NCBI GenBank assembly: GCA_003649205.1
Contig: QMRC01000008.1
Coordinates: 1-64,000, forward strand
Origin: Thermoprotei archaeon
GTDB lineage: Archaea > Thermoproteota > Thermoprotei > Thermoproteales > B15-G16
Direction: 5' to 3'
Length of the DNA stretch: 64,000 nt
In this document: piece by piece, positions 1 through 9,452 of the stretch
How the letters are laid out: each line of letters starts with the position of its first letter
Position numbering within the stretch: position 1 is the first letter of the stretch
The notes under the pieces: model-generated
What the model saw: the letters and a program-made list of their open reading frames with translations, nothing else
What the model was told of the DNA's origin: nothing
The model's database searches: none
Translations under genes and position numbers: made by a program

Positions 1-3000
1 GCACTCATTGAGTTGTATGGATCCATCCACTTAACGTCTAGACCAGTTATCACGTAGGTGTAGGTGTTCGTAGCGTTATTGTACACCTCTCTCACATTAG
101 CTTTCTTCATTGCGTCAACTAGGTACTCTGGTGCAATGAATGGAAGCTCTCTAACTATTGACCTTATTCTAAATGGTAGGTCAACTAGCTCAATCATCTT
201 TATCTTGAACTCTATCGGTGTTGTGTAGTGGAATCTCAGGAATCCGCCCCAGTCCGTTATGATGAATGGGCACTTGATACAGACGTCTGCTTCTAGTGTA
301 CCCTTGACTAAGTACTTATTCGTTAGGTCTGGAGGTGTTATTACTAGTGAGTCAACACCTTCAACAAACCCTATCTCGTACACTACACCACTTGGAGTTA
401 TGCTTCCATTCACTCTATGACCCGAGACTGTGATGTAGGGTAGCGTAGATAGTATTGCCTTTGGATCCTTAATCTCTCCTCCAATGTCCTTGATCTTCTC
501 AGGGGGTAGCAATCCAGCGATTCTGAAGTACATTCCCCTTATGTGCATGTCAAACTCTGAAACTAGGTTGTACGTCCATCCGATCACTGCTGGTTCTCCA
601 GTAACTGCAAATATTAGATACGTCTCAACACCCTTAATCACTGCTTTAGTTACATCACCGTACTTCGCAATGTCCTCTATGATCATCGTCTTAACGTCTA
701 GGTGCGTGACAACTCCCTTCCTAATCGCATGTAGGTACTCCTGCAAGCTCCTACCTACCTTTATCGGTCTATGTATTATGACATTGGGGAACAGCCTCTC
801 TAGTACCTCGACTGCGTACTCACCTCCCTTCGTATCTGGAACTATTGGTACAGCCCACTTAACCTCTCTATCTCCTATCTGTATCCTCACTATGTTTGCT
901 CTGATAAAGCACGGGTAGATCTTAGCGTGAGTTCCGCCATACCACACATCTACTGCACAGACTGAGCAGTAGATTATTGCGAGCGGAATACCAACCATGG
1001 GCTTTGCTACTGCTAAAGCTAGGAGACCAGCTAAACCTCCAAATGTAGTTACCAACTCTGGACTAGCATATGCTTTAGGTTCCTTGACGAAGTGTATGTC
1101 GAAGGCTTGCTCAAGATATAGCTTCTCGTACTCCGTCAATGGTACGTCAATCGGTAATTCCCTTATCTTTACCTTAACACCTCCAAACTGCTCACCAGCG
1201 AGAAATGGAGGATGGAGCACAGTCTTGAAGCTAAGTCTAATTGTTGCATCGTCAACATAGTCAACACTGTAATCAACATCTACACCTCCAGTACGGATGT
1301 ACACCCAGTGCACAACCTTACCAACACTAACATCTCCCCTCTTGTAGAGAAGTCCTAACCTCAACTTGTACAGTGCAACATCCCTTACGTAATCAACCCT
1401 ACTAGTCGGAACATAGAGAGTATTGACAGTTAACTTAACCCTAAAGAAGTAGAACTCATATGTCTTACCTCTTGGCACCAACACATAAGGTAGCTCAAAT
1501 ACCTCACCCTTAGTAGTAACTATACCCCAAATCCTAATACGAGGCTCACCAGTCTCTGGATCAAAGGCAATAGATCTACATATTACTGGATTGTAATCAA
1601 CAACTACAGTATAGTTATTTTCATGATCAACTCTAAGTACAAGATATGCTACTCCATTTAGCCAACCTAGTATTTCCTTGATACCGAATGTACCAAAGTA
1701 AGCAATATTGTCATATGCTACAAAGAATATGGGATCTATCTCACTATATCTCGGAATTATAAATGTTGGTTTTCCTATAATTTCTGTTAAAGTTTTAGAA
1801 GGTATCAAAACAAGATGTCCACTTGGAATTGTAGCAACAAACTTTACTGTGCCGTTGAAGTATAGGTAACCTATGTAGTTTCTGTATTCACTTCCTGTCC
1901 ATACTCGTGCATATACTAACGCCTTATTCTCATCTAACAACCTAATGTCAGTTATTCCAGACACATCAGTCTTGTAAACCTTAGTAGGAAGACTACTTAA
2001 GTCCAGAATGTAGCAGTAGAAACCATAGACATCTGTATCTGGGTGATCCAAAGTTATAAATACCAAGTTCTTGTATGAAAATACCTTTGTTATAATTGGA
2101 GGAGCACCAGCAGTAGTAGTATAAAGAACACCTTCATCTACTAGCTCTGCTTGATAAATATTGTCAACTGTCTGATATAGATGTGCTACTATATAGACTA
2201 TTTCATTGGTATCGTAGTTAGTTGTCACTATGACTAAGTAGCTTTTCTCTGGTAGATATGCCAAATACCAACGAGATTCGTTTACATATTCAAGATACTG
2301 CGATTGTTGAAGTAAGGATGTTATGTTTACTAGAAGTAGATTGCTGGGTTTCTCAAAGAGAGTGCTAATATCTACTAATGTTGATGTGCTGTTTATTATT
2401 GTACTATTACAATACCAAACAGTTGTAAGAGTACCATTTGGATATAGAAATCTCTTGATTTCATAGTGTGTATTGTTGATATACCAATCTCGGACTAGTG
2501 AGTAGAATAGATAGTCGCTTGGTGCTTGCGAATTAATGTATATTGTTGTTGAATTCATGAGATTAAATAACTCTCTTGTAAAGGTCAATAACCAACTCTT
2601 TCTCGGAATATGCCATCGAGAATCAAATAACCCAAATATGTACGTATTGTAGTAGAATAGTGGTTTAGTATATACCCTTGCAACTAAAAACTTACCTTCA
2701 AGACCTATGAAATACATTAGCTTATCTACTCTTAGTGACATATCGGTTTCATTTAGCTTATAAATCACTAGAAAAACTGGTACTGGTGAATCTTCGTGAT
2801 CTGGAACAACTCTGTTAGGTAGTGGATAACCAATACCACCAACAGCTGGAGATTCAAGTAAGTTCACATACAAAATATAGTTATTTTTCTCTATGTCACT
2901 CGTCCACAGATAAATAGTATAACCTCTAGCTTGAACTCCTCCTTGGTTGGACAGCTCCCAACCTTCAAGAGGTGCATATCCTAGATTCTGTATTACGCTT

Positions 3001-3410
3001 ATGTTTGTGTACTCTATTATTCGAAATCTCTTAGCTGGCTCGGTACTTAGATATGAGGAAACTACATCATATACAGATATGCTGAATTCAGCATAGGTTG
3101 TTCTATTAAACATATAATAGCTGAATGAAAAGTCTTTATTGTCTAAGACTTTCCTTCCAGTGATGTTGACCCACTGTGCTACATCGCAAGGAAGACCAAC
3201 TAGTAGTATTTCACTTCGATTAACTTCACCTAACTTGATAAATTCTGAAGCACTAACACCAGTTCCTTCCGAACGTTCTACAGCTATCAAGGTTATGTAC
3301 CTACATTTTTCATCTGTTACAACTACCGAAGCTATGGTTGGATAAACAGATACCATTAGTATAGTTGTAATGAGTAGTGCTATACCTAGAGTTGTCTTTT
3401 CAAACTTCAT
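1..3410 (-). CDS. Giant secreted surface protein, 3' end outside window
   Basis: The minus-strand frame is open from the ATG at 3410 to the left edge (1,136 codons seen, no stop). It opens with a signal peptide (Lys-Phe-Glu-Lys, then hydrophobic to about residue 27), followed by beta-rich sequence with many N-x-S/T sequons. A TATA-like ATTAAATTTA lies at 3431-3440, which supports this start. It is a paralogue of the 1,971-aa protein at 19834-25749: the segment around KWMDPYNS near residue 1127 matches KWLDPVNGG near residue 1013 there, and the preceding stretches also align. By that homology I expect carboxypeptidase-regulatory-like repeats, a C-terminal membrane helix and a basic [KR]Y[LIV] tail beyond the window. 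Role inferred: virion or cell-surface spike/adhesin. It is not assignable to a named family. Confidence 0.85.
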   Translation of the reverse strand, partial: MKFEKTTLGIALLITTILMVSVYPTIASVVVTDEKCRYITLIAVERSEGTGVSASEFIKLGEVNRSEILLVGLPCDVAQWVNITGRKVLDNKDFSFSYYMFNRTTYAEFSISVYDVVSSYLSTEPAKRFRIIEYTNISVIQNLGYAPLEGWELSNQGGVQARGYTIYLWTSDIEKNNYILYVNLLESPAVGGIGYPLPNRVVPDHEDSPVPVFLVIYKLNETDMSLRVDKLMYFIGLEGKFLVARVYTKPLFYYNTYIFGLFDSRWHIPRKSWLLTFTRELFNLMNSTTIYINSQAPSDYLFYSLVRDWYINNTHYEIKRFLYPNGTLTTVWYCNSTIINSTSTLVDISTLFEKPSNLLLVNITSLLQQSQYLEYVNESRWYLAYLPEKSYLVIVTTNYDTNEIVYIVAHLYQTVDNIYQAELVDEGVLYTTTAGAPPIITKVFSYKNLVFITLDHPDTDVYGFYCYILDLSSLPTKVYKTDVSGITDIRLLDENKALVYARVWTGSEYRNYIGYLYFNGTVKFVATIPSGHLVLIPSKTLTEIIGKPTFIIPRYSEIDPIFFVAYDNIAYFGTFGIKEILGWLNGVAYLVLRVDHENNYTVVVDYNPVICRSIAFDPETGEPRIRIWGIVTTKGEVFELPYVLVPRGKTYEFYFFRVKLTVNTLYVPTSRVDYVRDVALYKLRLGLLYKRGDVSVGKVVHWVYIRTGGVDVDYSVDYVDDATIRLSFKTVLHPPFLAGEQFGGVKVKIRELPIDVPLTEYEKLYLEQAFDIHFVKEPKAYASPELVTTFGGLAGLLALAVAKPMVGIPLAIIYCSVCAVDVWYGGTHAKIYPCFIRANIVRIQIGDREVKWAVPIVPDTKGGEYAVEVLERLFPNVIIHRPIKVGRSLQEYLHAIRKGVVTHLDVKTMIIEDIAKYGDVTKAVIKGVETYLIFAVTGEPAVIGWTYNLVSEFDMHIRGMYFRIAGLLPPEKIKDIGGEIKDPKAILSTLPYITVSGHRVNGSITPSGVVYEIGFVEGVDSLVITPPDLTNKYLVKGTLEADVCIKCPFIITDWGGFLRFHYTTPIEFKIKMIELVDLPFRIRSIVRELPFIAPEYLVDAMKKANVREVYNNATNTYTYVITGLDVKWMDPYNSMS

Positions 3411-3430
3411 CAAGATAGAGACTAGTGAAG

Positions 3431-3440
3431 TAAATTTAAT
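3431..3440 (-). promoter_or_regulatory. TATA box of the partial giant surface gene
   Basis: Reads ATTAAATTTA on the minus strand, 21-30 nt before the ATG at 3410. This is the usual archaeal TATA-to-start spacing for a leaderless transcript. Confidence 0.5.
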
Positions 3441-3593
3441 AGTTTCTCTAGCTCTATGAATATCATCATCTCAAAACGATTGTTTTACTATTAGCTGATA
3501 CCACTCTTAGTAGAATCGTGAACACGAAGCAACAATGTACTTCTATTGGCAAACCCTTAAATTATCCTACTGAGCTTTACATTAGGGTTGGGC

Positions 3594-4292
3594 ATGAACT
3601 CTAGAAAGATAGTAACTATAGCTCTAGCTATTCTATGCTTCATAGCTGGAATCATCTTAGGAGCAGTGATTAATACAGGAGTCAATAACGTAGCCGAAGA
3701 GAATGGAAACAGTAACTCAGTAGTAATAGGTACATTTCTTGAAGTGAGAGTGTACGATCGAGATGGTCACTTAATCAATACCTTTGTTAAAACCAATGAT
3801 TTACCATTAAAAAACTTTCTATTATTCATAATGCATTCAATGTGGTTTTATGATACATCAATACAGATTGTTAATGGGACTTGGACTACTGAAGATGGTT
3901 CTAGTGGGATGCCTTGTGATGGAAATCCACATGGTGCATACTATACTACTGTTGCGGGAATAGAATATATTTCTGTTAGAATTGAGCTTGGGAATGGAAC
4001 TACACCGCCAACAATAAATGATTACAAACTTGAGAATAAATTAGTTGATGTTCCAGTAACCTACTATTGTTTTGATGCTAACGCAACGCATATGTGGTTA
4101 ATACTTCGTGGTGTATATACTGCTACGGAGGAAATAAACATTACAGAGGTAGGTCTAGCAGTATATAGCAATTATGCCATAGGTACCGCTAGAAAGTGGA
4201 TACTATTATTTAGAGATGTAGTTCCGACAATTACTCTTCAACCAGATCAAACACTTGAGATAAGATACTACATATATGTTAGATATGCTTGA
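3594..4292 (+). CDS. Single-pass surface protein, paralogue of the 15303-16019 protein
   Basis: 232 aa: a short basic N-terminus, one hydrophobic helix (about residues 7-28), then a beta-rich ectodomain with sequons. It shares with the 15303-16019 protein an EVRVYDRDGHL / EVRDRYGKL block and a C-terminal INITEVGL block followed by a strand-rich end. The N-terminal helix could be an uncleaved anchor or a signal peptide. An in-frame TTG at 3588 is possible; I prefer the ATG at 3594, about 30 nt after a TATA-like CTTAAATTA (3556-3564). It sits just upstream of the 895-aa protein, as its paralogue sits upstream of the 875-aa protein, so the two probably act together. It ends in RYA, a near-miss of the [KR]Y[LIV] tail. 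Confidence 0.8.
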   Translation: MNSRKIVTIALAILCFIAGIILGAVINTGVNNVAEENGNSNSVVIGTFLEVRVYDRDGHLINTFVKTNDLPLKNFLLFIMHSMWFYDTSIQIVNGTWTTEDGSSGMPCDGNPHGAYYTTVAGIEYISVRIELGNGTTPPTINDYKLENKLVDVPVTYYCFDANATHMWLILRGVYTATEEINITEVGLAVYSNYAIGTARKWILLFRDVVPTITLQPDQTLEIRYYIYVRYA

Positions 4293-4302
4293 GGTAGTGT
4301 AG

Positions 4303-6990
4303 ATGAGGCTCAATAAGATTCGTTTTTTCCTACTGCTTTTTCTCGCCTTTATATCTGGATTACTAACATCACTCTGTACAGATATTTCACCTCCATCCTT
4401 TCGAGTTACTCAAGTCAATGCAACTCATTGGTTAGCTGAGGGATTTTACGAAATTGGAAGTGAGGTATATCTCAATGAAACTACTACTCTATCATCTAGC
4501 TATCTCACTACTTACAAAGTAAAGTATGAGACACCTATAAACACTGTTGATACATCGGTACTAAGATGTAAAATAGAGTATGGAGTGCCTACAAGTAGTG
4601 TTGGTACGGTATTGTTAGGTTATAGGCTTGAATTTGTCATCAATTATGGAGGTAACTTCACAGTACTTAACCTCTCTGTATTGGATCCAATTAAGAAGCC
4701 TAATTGGTGTGGTGCAGAGAGGATACACAAGATTAATGTAACTATTTGGGATCCATACGGGTACAACTATGTTTCTTTGGTGCTTCTGGAATTGGCTGAT
4801 GTGAGACTTATGTGGAACAAAACTGGCTTCTATGAGGTTGATGATCCATATGATAGAGTTGATCTTCTTGGAGGTAATGTAACTGGTTCAGGTGCTGTAT
4901 TGACTTTAACATTTTGGATTAAACCACATTGGAGCATTGGAGGACTAGTTGATGTATATGTGTACGCTAATGATACCTCAAATAATTTAGTATGTGAAAC
5001 TGTCTTTAGTGATGCACTGTACTTTGTAAACTGTACTAAGATAGTTAATTTGCAGTTGAAGAAGCAGTACTATGAACCTAATGAGACTGCTTGGATTTCT
5101 GGGTATGTAGTCTACAATGGTACTACAGTGGGTACTTACGACTACTTGACAATAAATGGAACTGCTGTATCTGTTTCTGAGAATGGATTCTTTAACTATA
5201 CCTTCACAGTACCATCACTAGCAGGTAACTACACATATGTTCTTGAGCTTGCTCACGGAGTTGAGAAGTACTTAATCAACATAACTGTTGCCAAGAATAG
5301 GATTGAGGTTAGGGTGCTTACGGAGTACAATGAAACGGTACCTCTCGAAGATGTAGTGGTTGAGATTAGAGATCTTGAAACGGGTGAATTAGTTAAGAGA
5401 GTGCATGGAGGTGCAGAGATAATAACTGAGATCGAGGCTGGGAGCTACACGATTACAGTCTATGTGCATGGAATTAAGTTGTTTAAAGGTAATGTCTCAG
5501 TAACAGGTGCAATTGTTGAAGTAGATGTACCTAAGTTGAAGAGAGTTATTGACTATCTCGGAAGGTTGAGACCATTCATTACAAATGCTACAGTCAAGCT
5601 GGCTCTATACGACAATGAAACGAGAAGAGCAGTATTCCTATTGAGTGGTAGTGGAGTAGTGAGGTTTGTGTACTACTGCAATGTAACGCAGTTACCGTGT
5701 ATACTATGTAATGTGACGTATCACATAGTTGAGCTAAGTAAGAAGAGGGTCATAGTAGATCTGGAGATTGGTAGCACTGCTAATGTCACAGTTATCGATC
5801 CAAGGTACTTGAAGGTAACTGTAATCAATCCATTTGGAAGAGTTTACCCACTTAACATAAAGTTGCTAAACATTACTCAGTACATAGAGATTGAGAACGC
5901 AACGACATACCTACTACCTGCAATGAATATGACAGAGCTGATTGTAGACTACAGAGGTATTGCTAAGAAGCTAGCGTTCTCACTTCTCACTGACAAGAAC
6001 GTAACCGTGATGTACCCGATAGCAGAAGTTATATGCTACAAGAACGTTACTAGGTATCTCTGGAGCAATGCAACATCTATGAAAGTACACGACATCAGCT
6101 ACAGTAAGTTCAATTGGTCTAGAGTAGAGATCCTACTGTCTGGTGAGGGTTGGGTTGCCTTAGCAGTGGATTTAGGACTTCTACCTACGAAGATAGCTGT
6201 AGAAAGCAATGTAACGTGTAATTATAGATTGAATGGTACTGTACTCTACGTATACTGTAAAACCAGCTCAACAGCTAGAATCGTTGTGGAGGATGAGTAC
6301 AAGTTAACTATCGAATTACTTGATAGACTTGGGAACTACCTACCTGTTGAAGTAACTGTGGTGATTAACGGTAGTGAGGTAAGTGGAAGGCAGATTATTG
6401 AGAGCTTTCTACCTCCAGCAATGTACGTAGTTGAGGTTCCAGTTAATGTATCTGGGTTCAACTTATACGGAATAAGTGAGGTCTGTATTGAACTAAGTGA
6501 GGACAAGGTCTTGAGGTTTGAGTATAGGGTACCGTCTAAGTTCAGAGACGTGAAGGTAGTTACAATTCGTGAAACTAACAATACAGTGATTCTGTACTTT
6601 GAGGGTTACCTCATTGACTACTATGGAAACCCAATTGTTAATAGATTGATCAATGTGTTGGTGTACGATGGAGGTAAATTGCTTACAAACTTAACAGGAT
6701 TAACAGATTCAACTGGTTACTTCACTACTGAGACTACAGAACTTGTGAAGGGTAGGAAGTACACACTTGTATTCGAGTACTCTGGAGACGACACATATGT
6801 AGAGAGTAAGTACACAACCACATGTGAGGTACCTAAGAAAGTTTCAGCACCTATACCAGCACCAACAGTTACACCGCTTGAGTACATTATCCTAGTACTC
6901 ATAGGTATAGCACTTGCACTAGCTATAGCAACTGCAGTAATAAAGCTAAGAAGGAAGGTCATTGCTATTAGGAGCTTGAGATACATCTAG
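4303..6990 (+). CDS. Type I membrane surface protein with Ig-like domains and RYI tail
   Basis: 895 aa. Signal peptide (about residues 1-25), long beta-rich glyco-ectodomain with dozens of N-x-S/T sequons, an Ig-like/PEGA-like segment around residues 340-400, a bacterial-Ig-like domain near 770-845 (TDSTGYFTTE, YSGDDTYV), one transmembrane helix (about 858-882), then a short basic tail ending IRSLRYI. It is a full-length paralogue of the 875-aa protein at 12666-15293. The ATG at 4303 lies 10 nt after the upstream stop with a purine-rich GAGGTAG, consistent with one transcript. The topology places the tail inside the cell or virion. Likely an adhesin or spike; the exact function is unknown. 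Confidence 0.85.
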   Translation: MRLNKIRFFLLLFLAFISGLLTSLCTDISPPSFRVTQVNATHWLAEGFYEIGSEVYLNETTTLSSSYLTTYKVKYETPINTVDTSVLRCKIEYGVPTSSVGTVLLGYRLEFVINYGGNFTVLNLSVLDPIKKPNWCGAERIHKINVTIWDPYGYNYVSLVLLELADVRLMWNKTGFYEVDDPYDRVDLLGGNVTGSGAVLTLTFWIKPHWSIGGLVDVYVYANDTSNNLVCETVFSDALYFVNCTKIVNLQLKKQYYEPNETAWISGYVVYNGTTVGTYDYLTINGTAVSVSENGFFNYTFTVPSLAGNYTYVLELAHGVEKYLINITVAKNRIEVRVLTEYNETVPLEDVVVEIRDLETGELVKRVHGGAEIITEIEAGSYTITVYVHGIKLFKGNVSVTGAIVEVDVPKLKRVIDYLGRLRPFITNATVKLALYDNETRRAVFLLSGSGVVRFVYYCNVTQLPCILCNVTYHIVELSKKRVIVDLEIGSTANVTVIDPRYLKVTVINPFGRVYPLNIKLLNITQYIEIENATTYLLPAMNMTELIVDYRGIAKKLAFSLLTDKNVTVMYPIAEVICYKNVTRYLWSNATSMKVHDISYSKFNWSRVEILLSGEGWVALAVDLGLLPTKIAVESNVTCNYRLNGTVLYVYCKTSSTARIVVEDEYKLTIELLDRLGNYLPVEVTVVINGSEVSGRQIIESFLPPAMYVVEVPVNVSGFNLYGISEVCIELSEDKVLRFEYRVPSKFRDVKVVTIRETNNTVILYFEGYLIDYYGNPIVNRLINVLVYDGGKLLTNLTGLTDSTGYFTTETTELVKGRKYTLVFEYSGDDTYVESKYTTTCEVPKKVSAPIPAPTVTPLEYIILVLIGIALALAIATAVIKLRRKVIAIRSLRYI

Positions 6991-7004
6991 GTTTTCTGAC
7001 TACT

Positions 7005-7286
7005 TCACAGGTACTTTATCTTTCTCTTGTTTGATGCTGTTTCTTTTATGGATCTGAAGATTATTGTCATTCCGATAGTTGCACCAGTGCTCATTACTAG
7101 TGCTCTAATTATGTCGAAACCTAGGACTAACCACGTAACTAGTATCATTGCACCGAATATGATCAACATGCCGATCACTGAGTTAGCTAGTACGTCTAGG
7201 AACTCACTTATGAAGGCAAGTACTACACCAGCAACAAGACCAATACCAAATAGCAGAGCCATATCGACAATAGTCATACACAACAC
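7005..7286 (-). CDS. Small two-to-three-helix membrane protein, FUN14-like, KYL tail
   Basis: 93 aa, almost entirely hydrophobic: glycine-spaced helices (GIGLVAGVVLAFISEFLDVL and following) and a basic end NKRKIKYL. The glycine spacing and the short amphipathic linker resemble FUN14 family proteins of archaea and the 93-aa and 112-aa paralogues at 7342-7623 and 38314-38652. The start is GTG 7286, about 25 nt from the shared TATA at 7312-7321; an ATG at 7277 is the alternative. It is divergent from the next gene. Abundant small hydrophobic proteins like this are also what spindle-shaped virus coat proteins look like, but I cannot show that here. Confidence 0.75.
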   Translation of the reverse strand: MLCMTIVDMALLFGIGLVAGVVLAFISEFLDVLANSVIGMLIIFGAMILVTWLVLGFDIIRALVMSTGATIGMTIIFRSIKETASNKRKIKYL

Positions 7287-7311
7287 CTATCAAACCTAAC
7301 ACTAGTACACA

Positions 7312-7321
7312 CTTAAATAAG
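7312..7321. promoter_or_regulatory. Shared bidirectional TATA box between two FUN14-like genes
   Basis: The sequence CTTAAATAAG lies 25 nt from the minus-strand GTG at 7286 and 21-30 nt from the plus-strand GTG at 7342. It is AT-rich and nearly symmetric, so one TATA element could serve both genes. Confidence 0.5.
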
Positions 7322-7341
7322 GTAGTTCATCTAGATTTCAC

Positions 7342-7623
7342 GTGAGTGATACCATGCTTGAGGTACTTATGTTATTTGGTTTCGGTATACTGCTCGGTAT
7401 CTTCATGGGGCTACTAGCTAAGTTCATAGATGTACTCACGAAGACCGTAATTGGTTTGATTGCACTATTCACGATCTTCTTCATCATCAATTTAGCGTTT
7501 CTGAAGTTCAATGTAGTTCTTGCACTGTGTACGTCACTAGGTGAAGTTCTCGGTATATCAGCAGTAACACGCTATGGATTCAAATCGAAGACAGTAGTTG
7601 AGAGAAAGAGAGCATACTTGTAG
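7342..7623 (+). CDS. Small membrane protein, FUN14-like, variant AYL tail
   Basis: 93 aa with helices about 8-28, 36-52 and a weaker third segment. FGFGILLGIFMGLLAKFIDV shows the FUN14-type glycine and small-residue pattern followed by a lysine. It ends VVERKRAYL, a variant of the [KR]Y[LIV] tail with Ala in place of the basic residue just before Tyr. It is a paralogue of the divergent neighbour at 7005-7286: both are 93 aa with the same helix layout. The GTG start follows the shared TATA at 7312-7321. The role is unknown; a membrane or envelope component is the best guess. Confidence 0.75.
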   Translation: MSDTMLEVLMLFGFGILLGIFMGLLAKFIDVLTKTVIGLIALFTIFFIINLAFLKFNVVLALCTSLGEVLGISAVTRYGFKSKTVVERKRAYL

Positions 7624-7677
7624 TTTAGGTCTTTTCATTAGAAAAATACAAATTACCTCCATAGTTAATCCTTCCTG

Positions 7678-8856
7678 ATGTCTACAGAATATGAAGGATG
7701 CTACCTTGAATGCTTTACTAATATATTCAATATTCTTAAATTATTTGTGAATAGTGATGCCATACTAGATTACGCAATTAAAAATAATGCATGTGAATGT
7801 ACTTGTATAGATGCTGTTATTAAATTCCTCTCATCTTTGATCTTATGTGCTTATGCATCTCCATGTCATACCTATAATTCTGAAGGACTACTCAGCGATG
7901 TCACAACAGCTATGACTACATTACTACACAACACCTTACAGATGCTAGTAGATGTGAAGATACCTGAACCCAAAACTCATAGAGAGGCTGTATTTTTCTT
8001 CGGTACTTTACAAAGTTTAAAAACACCAATACGGTACTACCTACCAAAGTTACTTCGTGAACATTCTACTATAGAGCAGATGTATTATGTCGTGGTTGAG
8101 AAACAAGATGAGAGGTACTGTATAGAGTCACCTGCTGAAGAAGATGGAAATGAGGAGATCCTTAAGGGTTTCATATATAGTTTTGTGGAACTTGCTTGCT
8201 TGACTAAATATCCAGTAGCGTATAGATGTGTAGATTGTTCCCATATCTTTCACTATAGTACGCTCGCTATACCACTTCTAACAGGTTCAGTAGTATACCG
8301 CACAGCATCCTTACGCTGGGAATGTAGTATCTGCCCTAATGTACTTGCTGAGGTCAAAGCAATACTTCCTTCACTCTGCCCCATTTGGGGGCTTATAGTC
8401 GCTAAATTAAGCTGTATACTATGTGAGTTTTGTTCTAAAGAACATGGTTTCGGAGGACATATACCGAGTTCATGTGTTCTCTGTCCTTGTATGCATGTTC
8501 GTGCTACACTACGTACACGAGATACATTTTACTACATGTACATACTGAGCATATTTGGTCGAGAGTACTCGTGCTCGACACCATATTACGAAGTCAAAGA
8601 TTTACTTGGTGAAATAGTTATGTGTAGAGAATGTTTTCAAAGAGCAATACTACCAGTAGATTTTTGGGTGAACTTAGTAGCTAAGATTGAGGAGTACGGT
8701 GTAGATCACGCTCTACAGTATCTAAGAGAAGTATTATCTGAGTACTTATGTGAGGAACATATGCAGTATATGGATAAGATATGTGAGGCAATACGTAAAG
8801 TCTGGTTAAATGGAGATACCTCATCTCTAATATCATCACTAAAGTACATAAGGTAA
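7678..8856 (+). CDS. Cysteine-rich putative multi-zinc protein
   Basis: 392 aa, no family recognised. It has numerous CxxC pairs: ECTC, RCVDC, ECSIC, SCILCEFC, SCVLCPC and MCREC, mostly in residues 175-325, suggesting three or more zinc-binding knuckles. The N-terminal 150 residues are helical. No signal peptide. It ends SLKYIR, close to but not matching the tail seen in the membrane proteins. Codon use is more AT-rich than in most of the window. The start ATG 7678 has an AT-rich stretch (AAAAATACAAATTA) about 25-35 nt upstream. It could be a nucleic-acid or protein-interaction factor; that is speculation. Confidence 0.75.
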   Translation: MSTEYEGCYLECFTNIFNILKLFVNSDAILDYAIKNNACECTCIDAVIKFLSSLILCAYASPCHTYNSEGLLSDVTTAMTTLLHNTLQMLVDVKIPEPKTHREAVFFFGTLQSLKTPIRYYLPKLLREHSTIEQMYYVVVEKQDERYCIESPAEEDGNEEILKGFIYSFVELACLTKYPVAYRCVDCSHIFHYSTLAIPLLTGSVVYRTASLRWECSICPNVLAEVKAILPSLCPIWGLIVAKLSCILCEFCSKEHGFGGHIPSSCVLCPCMHVRATLRTRDTFYYMYILSIFGREYSCSTPYYEVKDLLGEIVMCRECFQRAILPVDFWVNLVAKIEEYGVDHALQYLREVLSEYLCEEHMQYMDKICEAIRKVWLNGDTSSLISSLKYIR

Positions 8857-8859
8857 TAG

Positions 8860-9393
8860 CTAGAGGTACCTCCTCTCAAGCTCATCTGCTAACCTCCTCA
8901 ATCTACTGACTAATTCTCTAATTCTCTTTCTCTCTCCTAAGAAGAGTGGTTTCCAGACATCTCTCCTAGCTTTAGCATCCCATCTAAGCGATTTCCAGTT
9001 ACCGTATGGATTAACTACTTTCTCCTCAAGACCTTCAACAAATTCTTCCTTTCCATGTATGTAGTCTAGTGGTGCTACTGGTGATCTACGTACTCTAGAT
9101 GGTGTAGTTACCTTGACCTCACCTGTTCTAGTATTTACAGTAATGTAGTACTCAAGTCTAGGTCTATCATCAGTCCAGAAATCTCTATACCAACTAAACG
9201 TAACCTTACCGTCCTTACAGACCTTAATCACATTGTAGGGAATCCTACTACAGGCTACGTCCTCACCTAGGATACTACACATCTTCTCTCCAAGAATCTT
9301 CTTAGCCTTCTCAAGAAGCTCCCTAGCCCACTCAGGAAGCTCATGCTCACAACCATAGTAGACATATACACACATAGGCATTTCCTTCGGCAT
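8860..9393 (-). CDS. Hypothetical soluble protein, RYL carboxyl end
   Basis: 177 aa, hydrophilic. The N-terminal half carries cysteines (CVYVYYGC, MCSIL, VACS, VCKDGK). The C-terminal half is strongly basic and helical (ERKRIRELVSRLRRLADEL) and ends ERRYL, matching the [KR]Y[LIV] ending although no membrane helix is present. The start ATG 9393 lies 23 nt from the palindromic TATA at 9416-9423, shared with the divergent gene. I recognise no family. Confidence 0.7.
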   Translation of the reverse strand: MPKEMPMCVYVYYGCEHELPEWARELLEKAKKILGEKMCSILGEDVACSRIPYNVIKVCKDGKVTFSWYRDFWTDDRPRLEYYITVNTRTGEVKVTTPSRVRRSPVAPLDYIHGKEEFVEGLEEKVVNPYGNWKSLRWDAKARRDVWKPLFLGERKRIRELVSRLRRLADELERRYL

Positions 9394-9415
9394 ACAGACA
9401 CCACTATGTAAACCA

Positions 9416-9423
9416 CTTATAAG
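9416..9423. promoter_or_regulatory. Palindromic TATA box, divergent promoter
   Basis: CTTATAAG is a perfect palindrome placed 23 nt from the minus-strand ATG at 9393 and 30 nt from the plus-strand GTG at 9453. It could recruit TBP in either direction, like the element at 7312-7321. Confidence 0.55.
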
Positions 9424-9452
9424 TTAGTTTCTGCACTATTGTAAGTGGGTGA

